Assembly (NCBI GenBank): GCA_930633525.1
Contig: CAKNFP010000001.1
Coordinates: forward strand, 2,334,001-2,398,000
Source of the DNA: Hyphomicrobiales bacterium
Lineage (GTDB): Bacteria; Pseudomonadota; Alphaproteobacteria; Rhizobiales; Beijerinckiaceae
DNA: 64,000 nucleotides
Direction of reading: 5' to 3'
Part shown: piece by piece, positions 35,420 to 43,237 of the stretch
Position numbering within the stretch: position 1 is the first letter of the stretch
Layout: each line of letters opens with the position of its first letter
Notes under the pieces: model-generated
The model's input: the letters and a program-made list of their open reading frames with translations, nothing else
What the model was told of the DNA's origin: nothing
The model's database searches: none
Position numbers and translations under genes: made by a program

Positions 35420-36335
35420 GCGGGCCCTCCACGGTCAGGAGATCGCGCGCCAGATCAAGCCAGGCGTCAATCTCCGTGACATCATAGCTGTCGAAGGTGA
35501 GGAGCTTGGCGCGCACGACATCGTTGTCCATGACGCCACGGCGGCTCAGCACGTGCTTGGTGAAGCGCATGCGGTAATTCGCCTGGATCACGAGCAGCGG
35601 CAGCGTCCGCATGTAAAGTTCGCGCGCCTTGGCGATATCGCCGCTCCGGAAGGCGCGGTCGAGAGCGACGTGAACATCGGTGATCTCGACGGCCGGCATC
35701 GCCGCGCAGGCGCCGCGCTGATATTCATCGATGATATAGCGCGCCCCGCCGCCGCCGATCACGCCTTTGAGATGGGCCGGCTTGCCCTTGAGGATCGCCG
35801 AGATCGGCGGGCCGGACGGCAGCGTCTCTTCCTTGACATAGGTGATGGACGGATTGCCCGCCACGATGGCGTGGATGGTCTCGGCATCGAGGTCCGAGCC
35901 ACGCGGCGCAGGTGCGTTCTGCAGGACGATGCTGATCTCCGGCACGGCCTCGGCGATGGCGCGATAGAAGGCGCCGACTGCCTCAGCCCCTACGCCGACG
36001 CTCTTCGGCGCCTGGATCATGGCGATGGTGACACCAGCCGCCACCGCATCGCGTGAATGGGCAATCGCCTCTTCCGCGCTCGGCGCGCTGGCGCCCGCGA
36101 TCACCGGAACACGGCCGGCGACACGCGCCACGACCGTTCGCAGGAGCGTCGCGCGCTCATCAGCGGTCAAATCATCGACCTCGCTCGCAAATCCCGGAAA
36201 GACGAGACCGTTGGCGCCGCAAGTGAGCGCGAAATCGACGATCCGCTCCATCGCCGGGAGATCGACAGCTCCACCGACACGGAAAGGCGTGGGAAGGACG
36301 GGCAGGATGCCGGTGAGCGACAGGCCTTGGAGCAA
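35412..36335 (-). CDS. DapA-family (dihydrodipicolinate synthase-like) lyase/aldolase
   Basis: 307 residues, class I TIM-barrel lyase with Schiff-base Lys168 in ITYVKEE. The start is TTG: AGGAGG lies exactly 5 bases upstream, and MLQGLSLTGILPVLPTPF matches the family's standard N-terminus. ATGs 36 and 45 bases upstream would read through the ribosome-binding site and a palindrome. The conserved catalytic Tyr of DHDPS and KDG enzymes is Gln139 here (IVLQNAPAPRG). First gene of the catabolic island, likely acting on the 2-keto-3-deoxy acid made by the dehydratase encoded next. Confidence 0.88.
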   Translation of the reverse strand: MLQGLSLTGILPVLPTPFRVGGAVDLPAMERIVDFALTCGANGLVFPGFASEVDDLTADERATLLRTVVARVAGRVPVIAGASAPSAEEAIAHSRDAVAAGVTIAMIQAPKSVGVGAEAVGAFYRAIAEAVPEISIVLQNAPAPRGSDLDAETIHAIVAGNPSITYVKEETLPSGPPISAILKGKPAHLKGVIGGGGARYIIDEYQRGACAAMPAVEITDVHVALDRAFRSGDIAKARELYMRTLPLLVIQANYRMRFTKHVLSRRGVMDNDVVRAKLLTFDSYDVTEIDAWLDLARDLLTVEGPRG

Positions 36336-36350
36336 TCGATCCTCCTGTTT

Positions 36351-36367
36351 GATCCATATATTGGATC
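36351..36367 (-). promoter_or_regulatory. Candidate operator upstream of the catabolic island
   Basis: Inverted repeat GATCCA-TATAT-TGGATC, 16 bases ahead of the TTG start of the first gene and just upstream of its AGGAGG. Its size and position suit a dimeric regulator of the IclR or GntR type; the IclR-SMP30 protein encoded in the island is the obvious candidate. Confidence 0.55.
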
Positions 36368-36476
36368 TCATGTTTTTCATTGTGGACCTTATGCTGAACG
36401 CCTGTTAGCGTCAAGCGGTCTGCGGCGGTCGCCCGGACCTCTGACCGCCCCGATGCACGCTCGGCCGATCCACTCC

Positions 36477-37445
36477 ATGTCGTCTCCTTCGCCCGCTCCA
36501 GATGAGGCCGGCCATACAGGCCAGCCGGCCGCTGCCCCGGTCCCGTCCGAGATCCACGACCCTGAACGGCATGATCAGGAAAGACTTGGGATTCTGCAGA
36601 CCTTCGTCGCGGTCGCGGCGGGTGTCGGGAACAATTTTTTCTTCAAATTGCTCGCGACGCTGCCTGTCTCGGAGATCATCGCATTGCGCTCGGGATCGGC
36701 CCTGCTGGTGCTCTTGCCGCTGCTTGCCTGGCGCGGCCGGCGTCGGCCGCTACGGCCGGCACCCTTCACGCGCGCCGCCCTCGCGCGCGCGGCCTGCGAG
36801 GCCACCGCCACTGCCTGTCTCATCTTCGCGGTGACGCGCATGCCGCTCGCTCTGGTCACCGCGGTCTTGATGACCATCCCGATCATGACGGCGCTGATCG
36901 GCCGCTTCGTGCTTCAGGAAGCAACGCCGGCAGCCGCCTGGATTGCCATCGGCTTCGGGCTTGCCGGCACCCTGCTGCTGCTGCGCCCTGGCCTCGATGC
37001 CTCGCCGGCGGGCCTGGCCATGGTGACGATCAGCGCGCTCGCCTTTGCCCTGCGCGATGTGCTGACGCGCGCCATGCCGCGCCGCTATGGCCCGCTGCGC
37101 ATGACCGCTATGGCCAATGCGGCAACGCTCATGCTGGGACTGACACTGTCCCTCGGGAGCACGCTCTCCCTGGGCGGCGCGTGGAAGCCTATCAATATCA
37201 GCGACATCGGCATTCTCGCCGCCGCCGTGGCGCTTTACATCGCAAGCAACGTCCTGATCGCACAGGGCATTCGCAACGCGCGGCTCGCGATCACGAGCCC
37301 CCTGCGCTACACCAGCGTCCCGCTGGCGCTGGTACTCGACATCACGGTCCTGGGCATTATGCCGGACGCGCTCGCGCTCGCCGGCACGGCCCTCATCATT
37401 GCGAGCGGGCTCGCCATGCCCCTATTGGCGGCGCGGCGGCGCTAG
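36477..37445 (+). CDS. EamA/DMT-family transporter
   Basis: 322 residues with ten hydrophobic helices in two EamA repeats (for example ALVTAVLMTIPIMTALIGRF and the second-half FALRDVLTRAMPRRYGPLR). N-terminal 40 residues are polar and Pro-rich. Inner-membrane permease, possibly exporting metabolites or amino acids; substrate unknown. Start ambiguous: ATG at 36477 is used, ATG at 36453 is possible, and neither has a good ribosome-binding site. Divergent from the catabolic island, whose candidate operator lies about 110 bp away. Confidence 0.82.
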   Translation: MSSPSPAPDEAGHTGQPAAAPVPSEIHDPERHDQERLGILQTFVAVAAGVGNNFFFKLLATLPVSEIIALRSGSALLVLLPLLAWRGRRRPLRPAPFTRAALARAACEATATACLIFAVTRMPLALVTAVLMTIPIMTALIGRFVLQEATPAAAWIAIGFGLAGTLLLLRPGLDASPAGLAMVTISALAFALRDVLTRAMPRRYGPLRMTAMANAATLMLGLTLSLGSTLSLGGAWKPINISDIGILAAAVALYIASNVLIAQGIRNARLAITSPLRYTSVPLALVLDITVLGIMPDALALAGTALIIASGLAMPLLAARRR

Positions 37446-37537
37446 AGCCGATCGAGTGAACTGGAATTCAGGCATTGCCCACGGCGATCATCCCGGGACG
37501 AGCGTCAGCCCGGGCCCATCTTGTTCATAGCCGCCCG

Positions 37538-37570
37538 CGCCGATCCCTCCCCCTCGGGGAGGGATCGGCG
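37538..37570. terminator. Bidirectional terminator/repeat hairpin
   Basis: Perfect 15-bp stem CGCCGATCCCTCCCC / GGGGAGGGATCGGCG with a 3-base loop, lying between the convergent EamA and M3 peptidase genes. It shares the CTCCCC/GGGGAG core of the other palindromic repeats. Confidence 0.75.
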
Positions 37571-37579
37571 CATTGCACC

Positions 37580-39655
37580 TCAGGCCGAGGCGAGGCCACG
37601 CTTGCGCAACAACGCCGCCGGGTCGGGATCCCGGCCCCGGAAGGCCCGATAGGCGGCATCAGGCGCCTGCCGATACCCCGCCGCATAGACAAAGTCCTTC
37701 AATCGCCGCGCGACGGCCGGATCAAAAATGCCCCCTGCCTCTTCAAAGGCGCCGAAGCCATCCGCATCGAGCACCTCGGACCAGAGATAGCTGTAATAGG
37801 CCGCGGAATAGCCGTCGCCGGCGAAGACATGCGTGAAATGCGTGGGCCGGTGGCGCATGACGATGGCATCGGGCATGCCTATCCGCGCGAGCGAGGCTTT
37901 CTCGAAAGCCGCGACATCGAGGTTGTCCGTCGATGTGAGGCTGTGAAAATCGAGATCGACCAGTGCCGATGAGGCATATTCGACGGTCGCGAAGCCCTGC
38001 CCGAAGTTGCGGCTCGCCAGAATGCGGGCGATCAAGGCCTCCGGCATCGGCTCCCCCGTGCGATAATGCAGGGCGAAACGCTTCAGCACCTCCGGCTGCT
38101 CCAGCCAATGCTCGTAGAGCTGCGAGGGAAATTCCACGAAATCCCGCGCCACATTCGTGCCGGCGATCGTCGGATAGTCGACATCCGACAGGAGCCCGTG
38201 CAGCGCATGGCCGAATTCGTGGAACAACGTGCGCGCATCGTCGAAGGAGAGCAGCGTCGGCTCTCCCTCCCGCGCCTTGGCGAAATTCATGACATTGACG
38301 ATGATCGGTTTCACATCGCCGTCGAATTTCTCCTGGGTACGATAGGAGCTCATCCACGCGCCACTGCGCTTGGAGGCACGGCCGAAATAGTCACCCAGGA
38401 ACAAGCCGATCACCTCGCCCGCGGCATTCGTGACGTCGAAGGCCCGAACATCCCGGTGGTAGAGGCTGAGATCGAGGCGCTCAGTGAAGGTGAGGCCGAA
38501 GAGCTTGTGCGCCACATCGAAGGCTGCATCGATGACATTGTCGAGCTGGAGATAGGGTTTGATCTCGCTCTCATCGAGATCGAACTCCGCCTTGCGGACC
38601 TGCTCCGCATAGTAACGCCAGTCCCAGGGCTGCAGCGGCCCGTTGACCCCATCAGCGGCCATGCGCGCCTCGAGCACGGCCCGGTCCGCATCCGCCTGCC
38701 GTAGCGCCGGCTCCCAAACCGAATGCAACAGGGCAAGCGCGGCTTTAGGCGTCTTCGCCATGGAATCATCGAGACGAAAATCGGCGAAGGTCGGGAAGCC
38801 GAGAAGCCGCGCACGCTCGGCGCGCAGCGCAACCATTTCCGCGATCAGGCCGCGATTGTCGGTCTCGCCTGCTTCGCCACGGGCGATCCAGGCCTTGAAG
38901 GCCTGCTCGCGCAGGTCGCGCCGCGCCGAGAACATCAGGAAAGGCTCGACGCTGGAGCGCGAGAGCGTAATCACATGCTGACCGTCATGGCCACGCTCGG
39001 TCGCCGCCTGTGCCGCCGCATCGCGCAGGAATTCCGGCAGCCCGCCGAGGTCCGCCTCACCCTTCAGCACAAGGCTGTAGGAGGCTTCGTCAGCCAGAAC
39101 ATTCTGGGCGAACTGGGTGCCCAAAAGCGCAAGGCGCTTGGCGATCGTCCCCAGACGCTCCTTCGCGGCTGGCTCGAGCCCCGCCCCCGCCCGCACGAAA
39201 GCCGTGCGATAGCGGTCGAGAACCTGGGCCTGCTCCGCCGACGATACCCCCTCGCCGCTGGCCGCCACGGCTTCCAAGCGCCGGAAAAGCGCGGCGTTCT
39301 GGTAGACCGCGTTGCGATGGCCGGCGAGCAGCGGGGAGATGGCGCGATCAATCGCCTCCAGCTCCTTGTTCGTATGCGCGCCCGTGAGATTGTAGAAAAC
39401 GGCGGCCATCCGCGTGAGGCTACGGCCGCTGCGCTCCAGCGCCGCGATCGTGTTGTCGAAATCCGCCTGCGCCGAATTGCTGGCGATCCCATCGATCTCC
39501 GCCTCATGCTCCGCGAGCGCCGCCTTGAAGGCAGGTTCGAAATGTTCCGGCTTGATGCGCGCGAAGGGCGGCACGCCAAATGGCGTCTCCCATGATTCCA
39601 GCAAGGGATTGGCGGCACCCTGCGCACTCTGGGAATCGGGCAAGCGATCGATCAT
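37580..39655 (-). CDS. M3-family zinc metallopeptidase (oligopeptidase A / Dcp-like)
   Basis: 691 residues; cytoplasmic thimet-type oligopeptidase that degrades short peptides. Zinc motif HEFGHALHGLLS near residue 478, with the third ligand Glu in DFVEFPSQ; ASSALVDLDFHSL and GYSAAYYSYLWSEVLDADGF are typical of the M3A group (PrlC/Dcp). No signal peptide, favouring a cytoplasmic enzyme. GGAG lies 7 bases before the ATG. Confidence 0.92.
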   Translation of the reverse strand: MIDRLPDSQSAQGAANPLLESWETPFGVPPFARIKPEHFEPAFKAALAEHEAEIDGIASNSAQADFDNTIAALERSGRSLTRMAAVFYNLTGAHTNKELEAIDRAISPLLAGHRNAVYQNAALFRRLEAVAASGEGVSSAEQAQVLDRYRTAFVRAGAGLEPAAKERLGTIAKRLALLGTQFAQNVLADEASYSLVLKGEADLGGLPEFLRDAAAQAATERGHDGQHVITLSRSSVEPFLMFSARRDLREQAFKAWIARGEAGETDNRGLIAEMVALRAERARLLGFPTFADFRLDDSMAKTPKAALALLHSVWEPALRQADADRAVLEARMAADGVNGPLQPWDWRYYAEQVRKAEFDLDESEIKPYLQLDNVIDAAFDVAHKLFGLTFTERLDLSLYHRDVRAFDVTNAAGEVIGLFLGDYFGRASKRSGAWMSSYRTQEKFDGDVKPIIVNVMNFAKAREGEPTLLSFDDARTLFHEFGHALHGLLSDVDYPTIAGTNVARDFVEFPSQLYEHWLEQPEVLKRFALHYRTGEPMPEALIARILASRNFGQGFATVEYASSALVDLDFHSLTSTDNLDVAAFEKASLARIGMPDAIVMRHRPTHFTHVFAGDGYSAAYYSYLWSEVLDADGFGAFEEAGGIFDPAVARRLKDFVYAAGYRQAPDAAYRAFRGRDPDPAALLRKRGLASA

Positions 39656-40194
39656 GAAATTCTCCGTTCCAGAGCGAATTCTAGGCGACAGCGGAAAAGG
39701 AGGGAACCATCAGGCTGAACCACCAAGCCGATCCAGCATCGGGTCGACTGTGGAAACCGCGAGAAAGAATCATCGCGCACCATAGGATTGGTATCCATGA
39801 TGGAAATACAATAACAGAGAATAAGAAAACTGGCGGAAACACGTCGCCTGAGAAGCAAATATCAGAACCTTTGATTCACTGAAAATTAACCACGAAGCCA
39901 TATTGCGACGCACCATATCCAATACGGTCCACATTAAGCTTTTGTAACGTTCAGCGTCATTAATCTGCGGTTCATCTGAAAAATTCTTTACTCGCCTCGT
40001 AAGACATAAGCAGCGGTGTTCGCCTGCAAGTCTTGAACAAGGATTATGAATGCCTGCTCGTCACCGCAGAGGAGCGTGAGATCGCGGCTACTATGTTATC
40101 GTCGGCAGTCGATCTGAGTGCCACAGATGCGTAATACATCCCGCATTGGAACCGCGGAGGCGGGCAAGAACTTCATCTATAGAAGGAGCAATCC
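39656..40194. other. Long upstream region of a small secreted protein gene
   Basis: 539 bp, AT-richer than average from 39790 to 40010. GTTCAG at 39949 and GTTCAT at 39970 start exactly 21 bases apart, two helical turns, the second within GCGGTTCA. The same element occurs ahead of the related gene at 42761. This stretch probably holds the promoters of both divergent genes. No gene is supported. Confidence 0.45.
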
Positions 40195-40533
40195 ATGCTG
40201 AAATCATTTGGTCGCATTCTGGCTGCCGCGGGCCTCTTGGTCGGTGCCGGCCTCGTAGCGGCTCCCGCTTCGGCCGCGCCGGCGGGTATGCCGTTGTCGC
40301 CGCCGACGCCCGTCATGAACGTCGAACCCGCGCAGTATTATCCCCCGCCGCCTCCCGGCTATCGTCGCCCGCCGCCTCCGGGATATCGCCCGGGCTACCG
40401 CCCGCCTCCTCCCGGATACGGTTATGGCTATCGTCCGGCTCCGCGACGCGTCTGCCGGTGGGAAACCGTTCGTGTACGCGGTCCCTACGGCGGGTACCGT
40501 ACGGAACGCGTTCAGCGGTGCTACCGCCGGTAA
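40195..40533 (+). CDS. Small secreted Pro/Tyr-rich protein
   Basis: 112 residues. Signal peptide MLKSFGRILAAAGLLVGAGL.. cut after ASA; a low-complexity YPPPPPGYRRPPPPGYRPGY core; a basic C-terminus RRVCRWETVRVRGPYGGYRT then ERVQRCYRR with two Cys 22 positions apart. AAGGAG lies 8 bases before the ATG. This type of GYR/PPPGY protein is common in Hyphomicrobiales and of unknown function, probably an envelope component. It resembles the protein encoded at 42761. Confidence 0.8.
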   Translation: MLKSFGRILAAAGLLVGAGLVAAPASAAPAGMPLSPPTPVMNVEPAQYYPPPPPGYRRPPPPGYRPGYRPPPPGYGYGYRPAPRRVCRWETVRVRGPYGGYRTERVQRCYRR

Positions 40534-40590
40534 TTTAGGCAGGATGCAAAGCGCTCTCATTTCAGCGCCTCTGCTCATCAATTCCCCTCG

Positions 40591-40628
40591 CCCCCGGTCC
40601 TCACAACCGGGGGTGATCCGTTTTGGAA
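40591..40628 (+). terminator. Stem-loop after the Pro/Tyr-rich protein gene
   Basis: 8-bp stem CCCCCGGT / ACCGGGGG with a 7-base loop, followed by TGATCCGTTTTG. Likely intrinsic terminator. Confidence 0.65.
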
Positions 40629-40755
40629 GGACAGTTTTGCAAGGTATGCATTTCACGAAAGCCTGATATAGCGAACACACTATGCCCGCTAAGCTCACGG
40701 TGGACGGTTGAGGGCGGGTCCACTAGCGTCGCTTAATGTTTGTCAGGAGATCCGT

Positions 40756-41133
40756 ATGTCTGTTGTTCGCTTGCACCACAATCCCGAGACGCAAACCATT
40801 ACCTTGTCGGATGAAAACAACCCCGCCATTGCCCTCGAGATCGATGCCGCGCAGCTTGAGCAGATCCTGCAGGGATTAGGCGAAATGCGGGCGCGGATGG
40901 AGCCACGCGTCGAGGCGGATTGGCAGCCCGGGCGTCCGGTTCAGGCCATCTCCAATCCGCGGTTTTCGGCCGAACTCCCGCAGGACAAGGATTTCACCGT
41001 TCTCCACCTGCGTGACCCCCGGTTCGGGTGGCTGCATTATGCCGTCCCCTTCCCGGAGTGCGGCCGTCTGGCCGAGTTCCTTGCACGCGCCGTGAAGCGC
41101 AATGCCCCGCCCGAGGCGCCGCAGCAGCATTAG
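40756..41133 (+). CDS. Conserved hypothetical protein
   Basis: 125 residues beginning MSVVRLHHNPETQTITLSDE. AGGAGA lies 6 bases before the ATG. Predicted mixed alpha/beta, with a central helix (AAQLEQILQGLGEMRARMEP) and a later strand-helix part (LRDPRFGWLHYAVPFPECGR, then LAEFLARAV). No signal peptide or membrane segment. The style is of a small conserved alphaproteobacterial cytoplasmic protein; function unknown. Confidence 0.72.
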   Translation: MSVVRLHHNPETQTITLSDENNPAIALEIDAAQLEQILQGLGEMRARMEPRVEADWQPGRPVQAISNPRFSAELPQDKDFTVLHLRDPRFGWLHYAVPFPECGRLAEFLARAVKRNAPPEAPQQH

Positions 41134-41491
41134 ACAAGCGGAGAGGCCGCTTCATCTCGGTGAATGAGCATCGAATTATCCGAAAATTGCATGTTATCTG
41201 AAAATTGCATGCGCCTTTTGGTTCGATTCTCTAGGCACTGTGGGCTTCGCCCATTCGGAGGAATTCGCTGCGTCCTCGCAAGCCTCCAGTACGCTCCCAT
41301 ACGGCTCGCCTGCGGCGAGGTTCGTGACATTCGTGTCCGACCATACGTATCCAACCATTCTTGGCGACGTCGTCGCCCGAAGCAGGGGTCACATGCACTG
41401 TATGCATCCACTGCCCCCTGCTCCGCTCACGCCATCTCCACCATATTGATTGGATAATTCCTTTATCCACATCACTCGGCTGGAGTTCCCT
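41134..41491. other. Regulatory-looking region upstream of the OYE gene
   Basis: 358 bp without a supported gene. It contains an 18-bp tandem repeat (41177-41212) and a TGCAT-type inverted repeat ATGCA-CTGTA-TGCAT at 41393-41407, 85 bp before the OYE start. The TTGCATG in each tandem unit resembles the arms of that inverted repeat. Confidence 0.45.
41177..41212. repeat. 18-bp tandem repeat, two copies
   Basis: TATCCGAAAATTGCATGT followed directly by TATCTGAAAATTGCATGC, 16 of 18 bases identical. Possible double operator; about 280 bp upstream of the OYE gene and 44 bp after the preceding gene. Confidence 0.7.
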
Positions 41492-42589
41492 ATGAGTGCG
41501 GACGCATCGATTCTTTTCTCTCCCTTTCGCCTCGGCGCCATCGACGTTGCAAACCGCTTGGTCATGGCGCCTTTGACGCGCAACCGCGCGCTCACCGGTG
41601 ACGTGCCGAGCGATCTCGCCATTGATTATTATCGGCAACGCGCCGGCGCTGGATTGATCATCTCGGAAGGGACGCAGATCTCGCCTCAGGGGCAGGGCTA
41701 TATGGCGACCCCCGGTATCTATTCCGAGGCACAGGTCGAGGGATGGCGGAAGATCACCGATGCGGTTCACGACGCGGGCGGCAAGATTATCGCCCAGATC
41801 TGGCACGTCGGCCGCGTATCGAGCACCGAACTCCAACCCGGCAGCGCAGCCCCTGTGGCTCCCTCCGCCATACCGGCCCACACCAAGACCTATCTCTCCG
41901 GTGGCTTTGCCGACGTGTCCGCGCCACGCGCCCTCGCGCTGGAGGAGATCCAGGGCATCGTTGAGGACTATGCCGCCGCCACGCGCAATGCCCGCGAGGC
42001 GGGCTTTGACGGGATCGAGCTGCACGGAGCCAATGGCTACCTGATCGACCAGTTCCTCAAAGACGGCACGAATCATCGCACCGACCGCTATGGCGGCTCG
42101 ATCGAGAACCGGGTCCGCTTCGCCGTGGAGGTTGCGACGGCCGCGGTCAAGGCCTGGGACAAAGGCCGCGTCGGCATCCGGCTGTCGCCGGTGTCCCCCG
42201 CCAACGATATCTCCGACAGCAATCCCCAGCCTCTTTTCAATCATCTCGTCGCGGAACTCGACAAGCTCGACATCGCCTTCATCCACGTCGTGGAAGGCGC
42301 GACCGGCGGCCCACGCGATGTCGCGCCGTTCGATTTTCGAGCGCTGCGCAAGGCCTTCCGAGGCGCCTATATCGCCAACAACGGCTATACGCGGGACTTG
42401 GCGATCGCCGCCCTCGAAGCGGGCGATGCCGATCTGATTGCCTTCGGCCGCGCCTTCATTGCCAATCCAGACCTGCCCGAGCGCCTGCGCCGAGACGCAT
42501 CTCTGGCAGAGGTGAAGCGCGAGACTCTCTATGGCGGCGGGGCTGAAGGCTACACCGACTATCCGTCCCTGGCTGACACTGCGGCATGA
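41492..42589 (+). CDS. Old yellow enzyme / alkene reductase (NemA-like)
   Basis: 365 residues; FMN-dependent TIM-barrel reductase of activated alkenes, N-ethylmaleimide or nitro compounds. FMN and substrate motifs: NRLVMAPLTRNRA, QIWHVGRVS, the HxxN substrate-binding and proton-donor region ELHGANGYLIDQFLKDG, RYGGSIENR and GRAFIANPDL. The ATG at 41492 follows TGGAG; an ATT-rich extension of 14 codons is rejected. Probably part of an electrophile-stress response, with its own regulatory region. Confidence 0.92.
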   Translation: MSADASILFSPFRLGAIDVANRLVMAPLTRNRALTGDVPSDLAIDYYRQRAGAGLIISEGTQISPQGQGYMATPGIYSEAQVEGWRKITDAVHDAGGKIIAQIWHVGRVSSTELQPGSAAPVAPSAIPAHTKTYLSGGFADVSAPRALALEEIQGIVEDYAAATRNAREAGFDGIELHGANGYLIDQFLKDGTNHRTDRYGGSIENRVRFAVEVATAAVKAWDKGRVGIRLSPVSPANDISDSNPQPLFNHLVAELDKLDIAFIHVVEGATGGPRDVAPFDFRALRKAFRGAYIANNGYTRDLAIAALEAGDADLIAFGRAFIANPDLPERLRRDASLAEVKRETLYGGGAEGYTDYPSLADTAA

Positions 42590-42670
42590 GCGGGAACTCA
42601 GCCGTTCTCTGCGCGTTTCCTTGGGACAACGGTTCCTTTCGTGAACTGAAACTGAACAGCTCAAACAGCC

Positions 42671-42678
42671 GCGGTTCA
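42671..42678 (+). promoter_or_regulatory. GCGGTTCA element shared by two small-protein promoters
   Basis: GCGGTTCA lies 83 bp before the ATG at 42761; the inverted form CTGAAC begins 21 bases before the GTTCAG at 42673, and another TGAAC lies 11 bases before that. The promoter of the related gene at 40195 has GCGGTTCA too, with a second GTTCA at a 21-base distance. Helical phasing suggests binding sites of a response regulator. Confidence 0.35.
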
Positions 42679-42760
42679 GTTGGGTCGCGGCATAGTGGAG
42701 AGGTTAGGAGATCCTCACTGGGGCTGTGAGGTGGATCGGGGGCGTCAGGAGACGATATCG

Positions 42761-43102
42761 ATGCACTTTTCCCTCAAAGGCGCTTTCCTGGCCGCCGCGA
42801 TTGCGGCTGGCGGGATAGGCTTAAGTGGCAGCGCCCAGGCCGCCGGTCCGATTGCCGGCGGTGGAGCCTCCGCTCTCCCCGCGAGCGCCGCGGACCTCGT
42901 GCAACAGGTGCAGTATTGGGGACCACCGCGCGGCTACTACGGCCGTCGCTATTACGGACCGCCACGCCGCTACTATGGGCCCCGGCCCTACTACGGCTAC
43001 GGCTGGGGACCGCCACGCTACCGCCCGCGTGTGGTATGTGGCTGGCGCTGGCAGCCCTCCCCCTGGGGACCTCGACGGGTACGCGTATGCTGGCAGCGTT
43101 GA
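42761..43102 (+). CDS. Small secreted Tyr/Pro/Arg-rich protein
   Basis: 113 residues. Signal peptide MHFSLKGAFLAAAIAAGGIG.. cut after AQA; low-complexity core GYYGRRYYGPPRRYYGPRPY; C-terminus RVVCGWRWQPSPWGPRRVRV then CWQR with two Cys 17 positions apart. AGGAGA lies 9 bases before the ATG. Same general design as the protein at 40195, although the cores differ, and a similar upstream element. Function unknown, probably envelope-located. Confidence 0.8.
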   Translation: MHFSLKGAFLAAAIAAGGIGLSGSAQAAGPIAGGGASALPASAADLVQQVQYWGPPRGYYGRRYYGPPRRYYGPRPYYGYGWGPPRYRPRVVCGWRWQPSPWGPRRVRVCWQR

Positions 43103-43161
43103 TCGGCGGATCCCGATCGGCTTTGGTACCGGACGCGGGCGTTGGGGCGGCCAAGCGGACC

Positions 43162-43189
43162 TGACTTGGCGGACATGACTTGGCGGACA
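43162..43189. repeat. 14-bp tandem repeat
   Basis: TGACTTGGCGGACA occurs twice in a row, followed by a degenerate third unit (TGATGTGGCAAA). It lies between the small secreted protein gene and xthA; probably slippage-derived. Confidence 0.6.
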
Positions 43190-43237
43190 TGATGTGGCAA
43201 AGGTGGCGGTAGGCTCTTCGATCAAATGTCGTGAAGC

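Noticed and set aside
36057..36476. N-terminal extension of the EamA transporter across the DapA-like gene
   Set aside because: It is antisense to the DapA-like gene and has no transporter features; the first membrane helix comes after 36477.
40330..40430. Repetitive PPPGY codons taken as a possible CRISPR or microsatellite
   Set aside because: The repeats are in frame, encode the Pro/Tyr-rich core of a secreted protein, and have no spacers.
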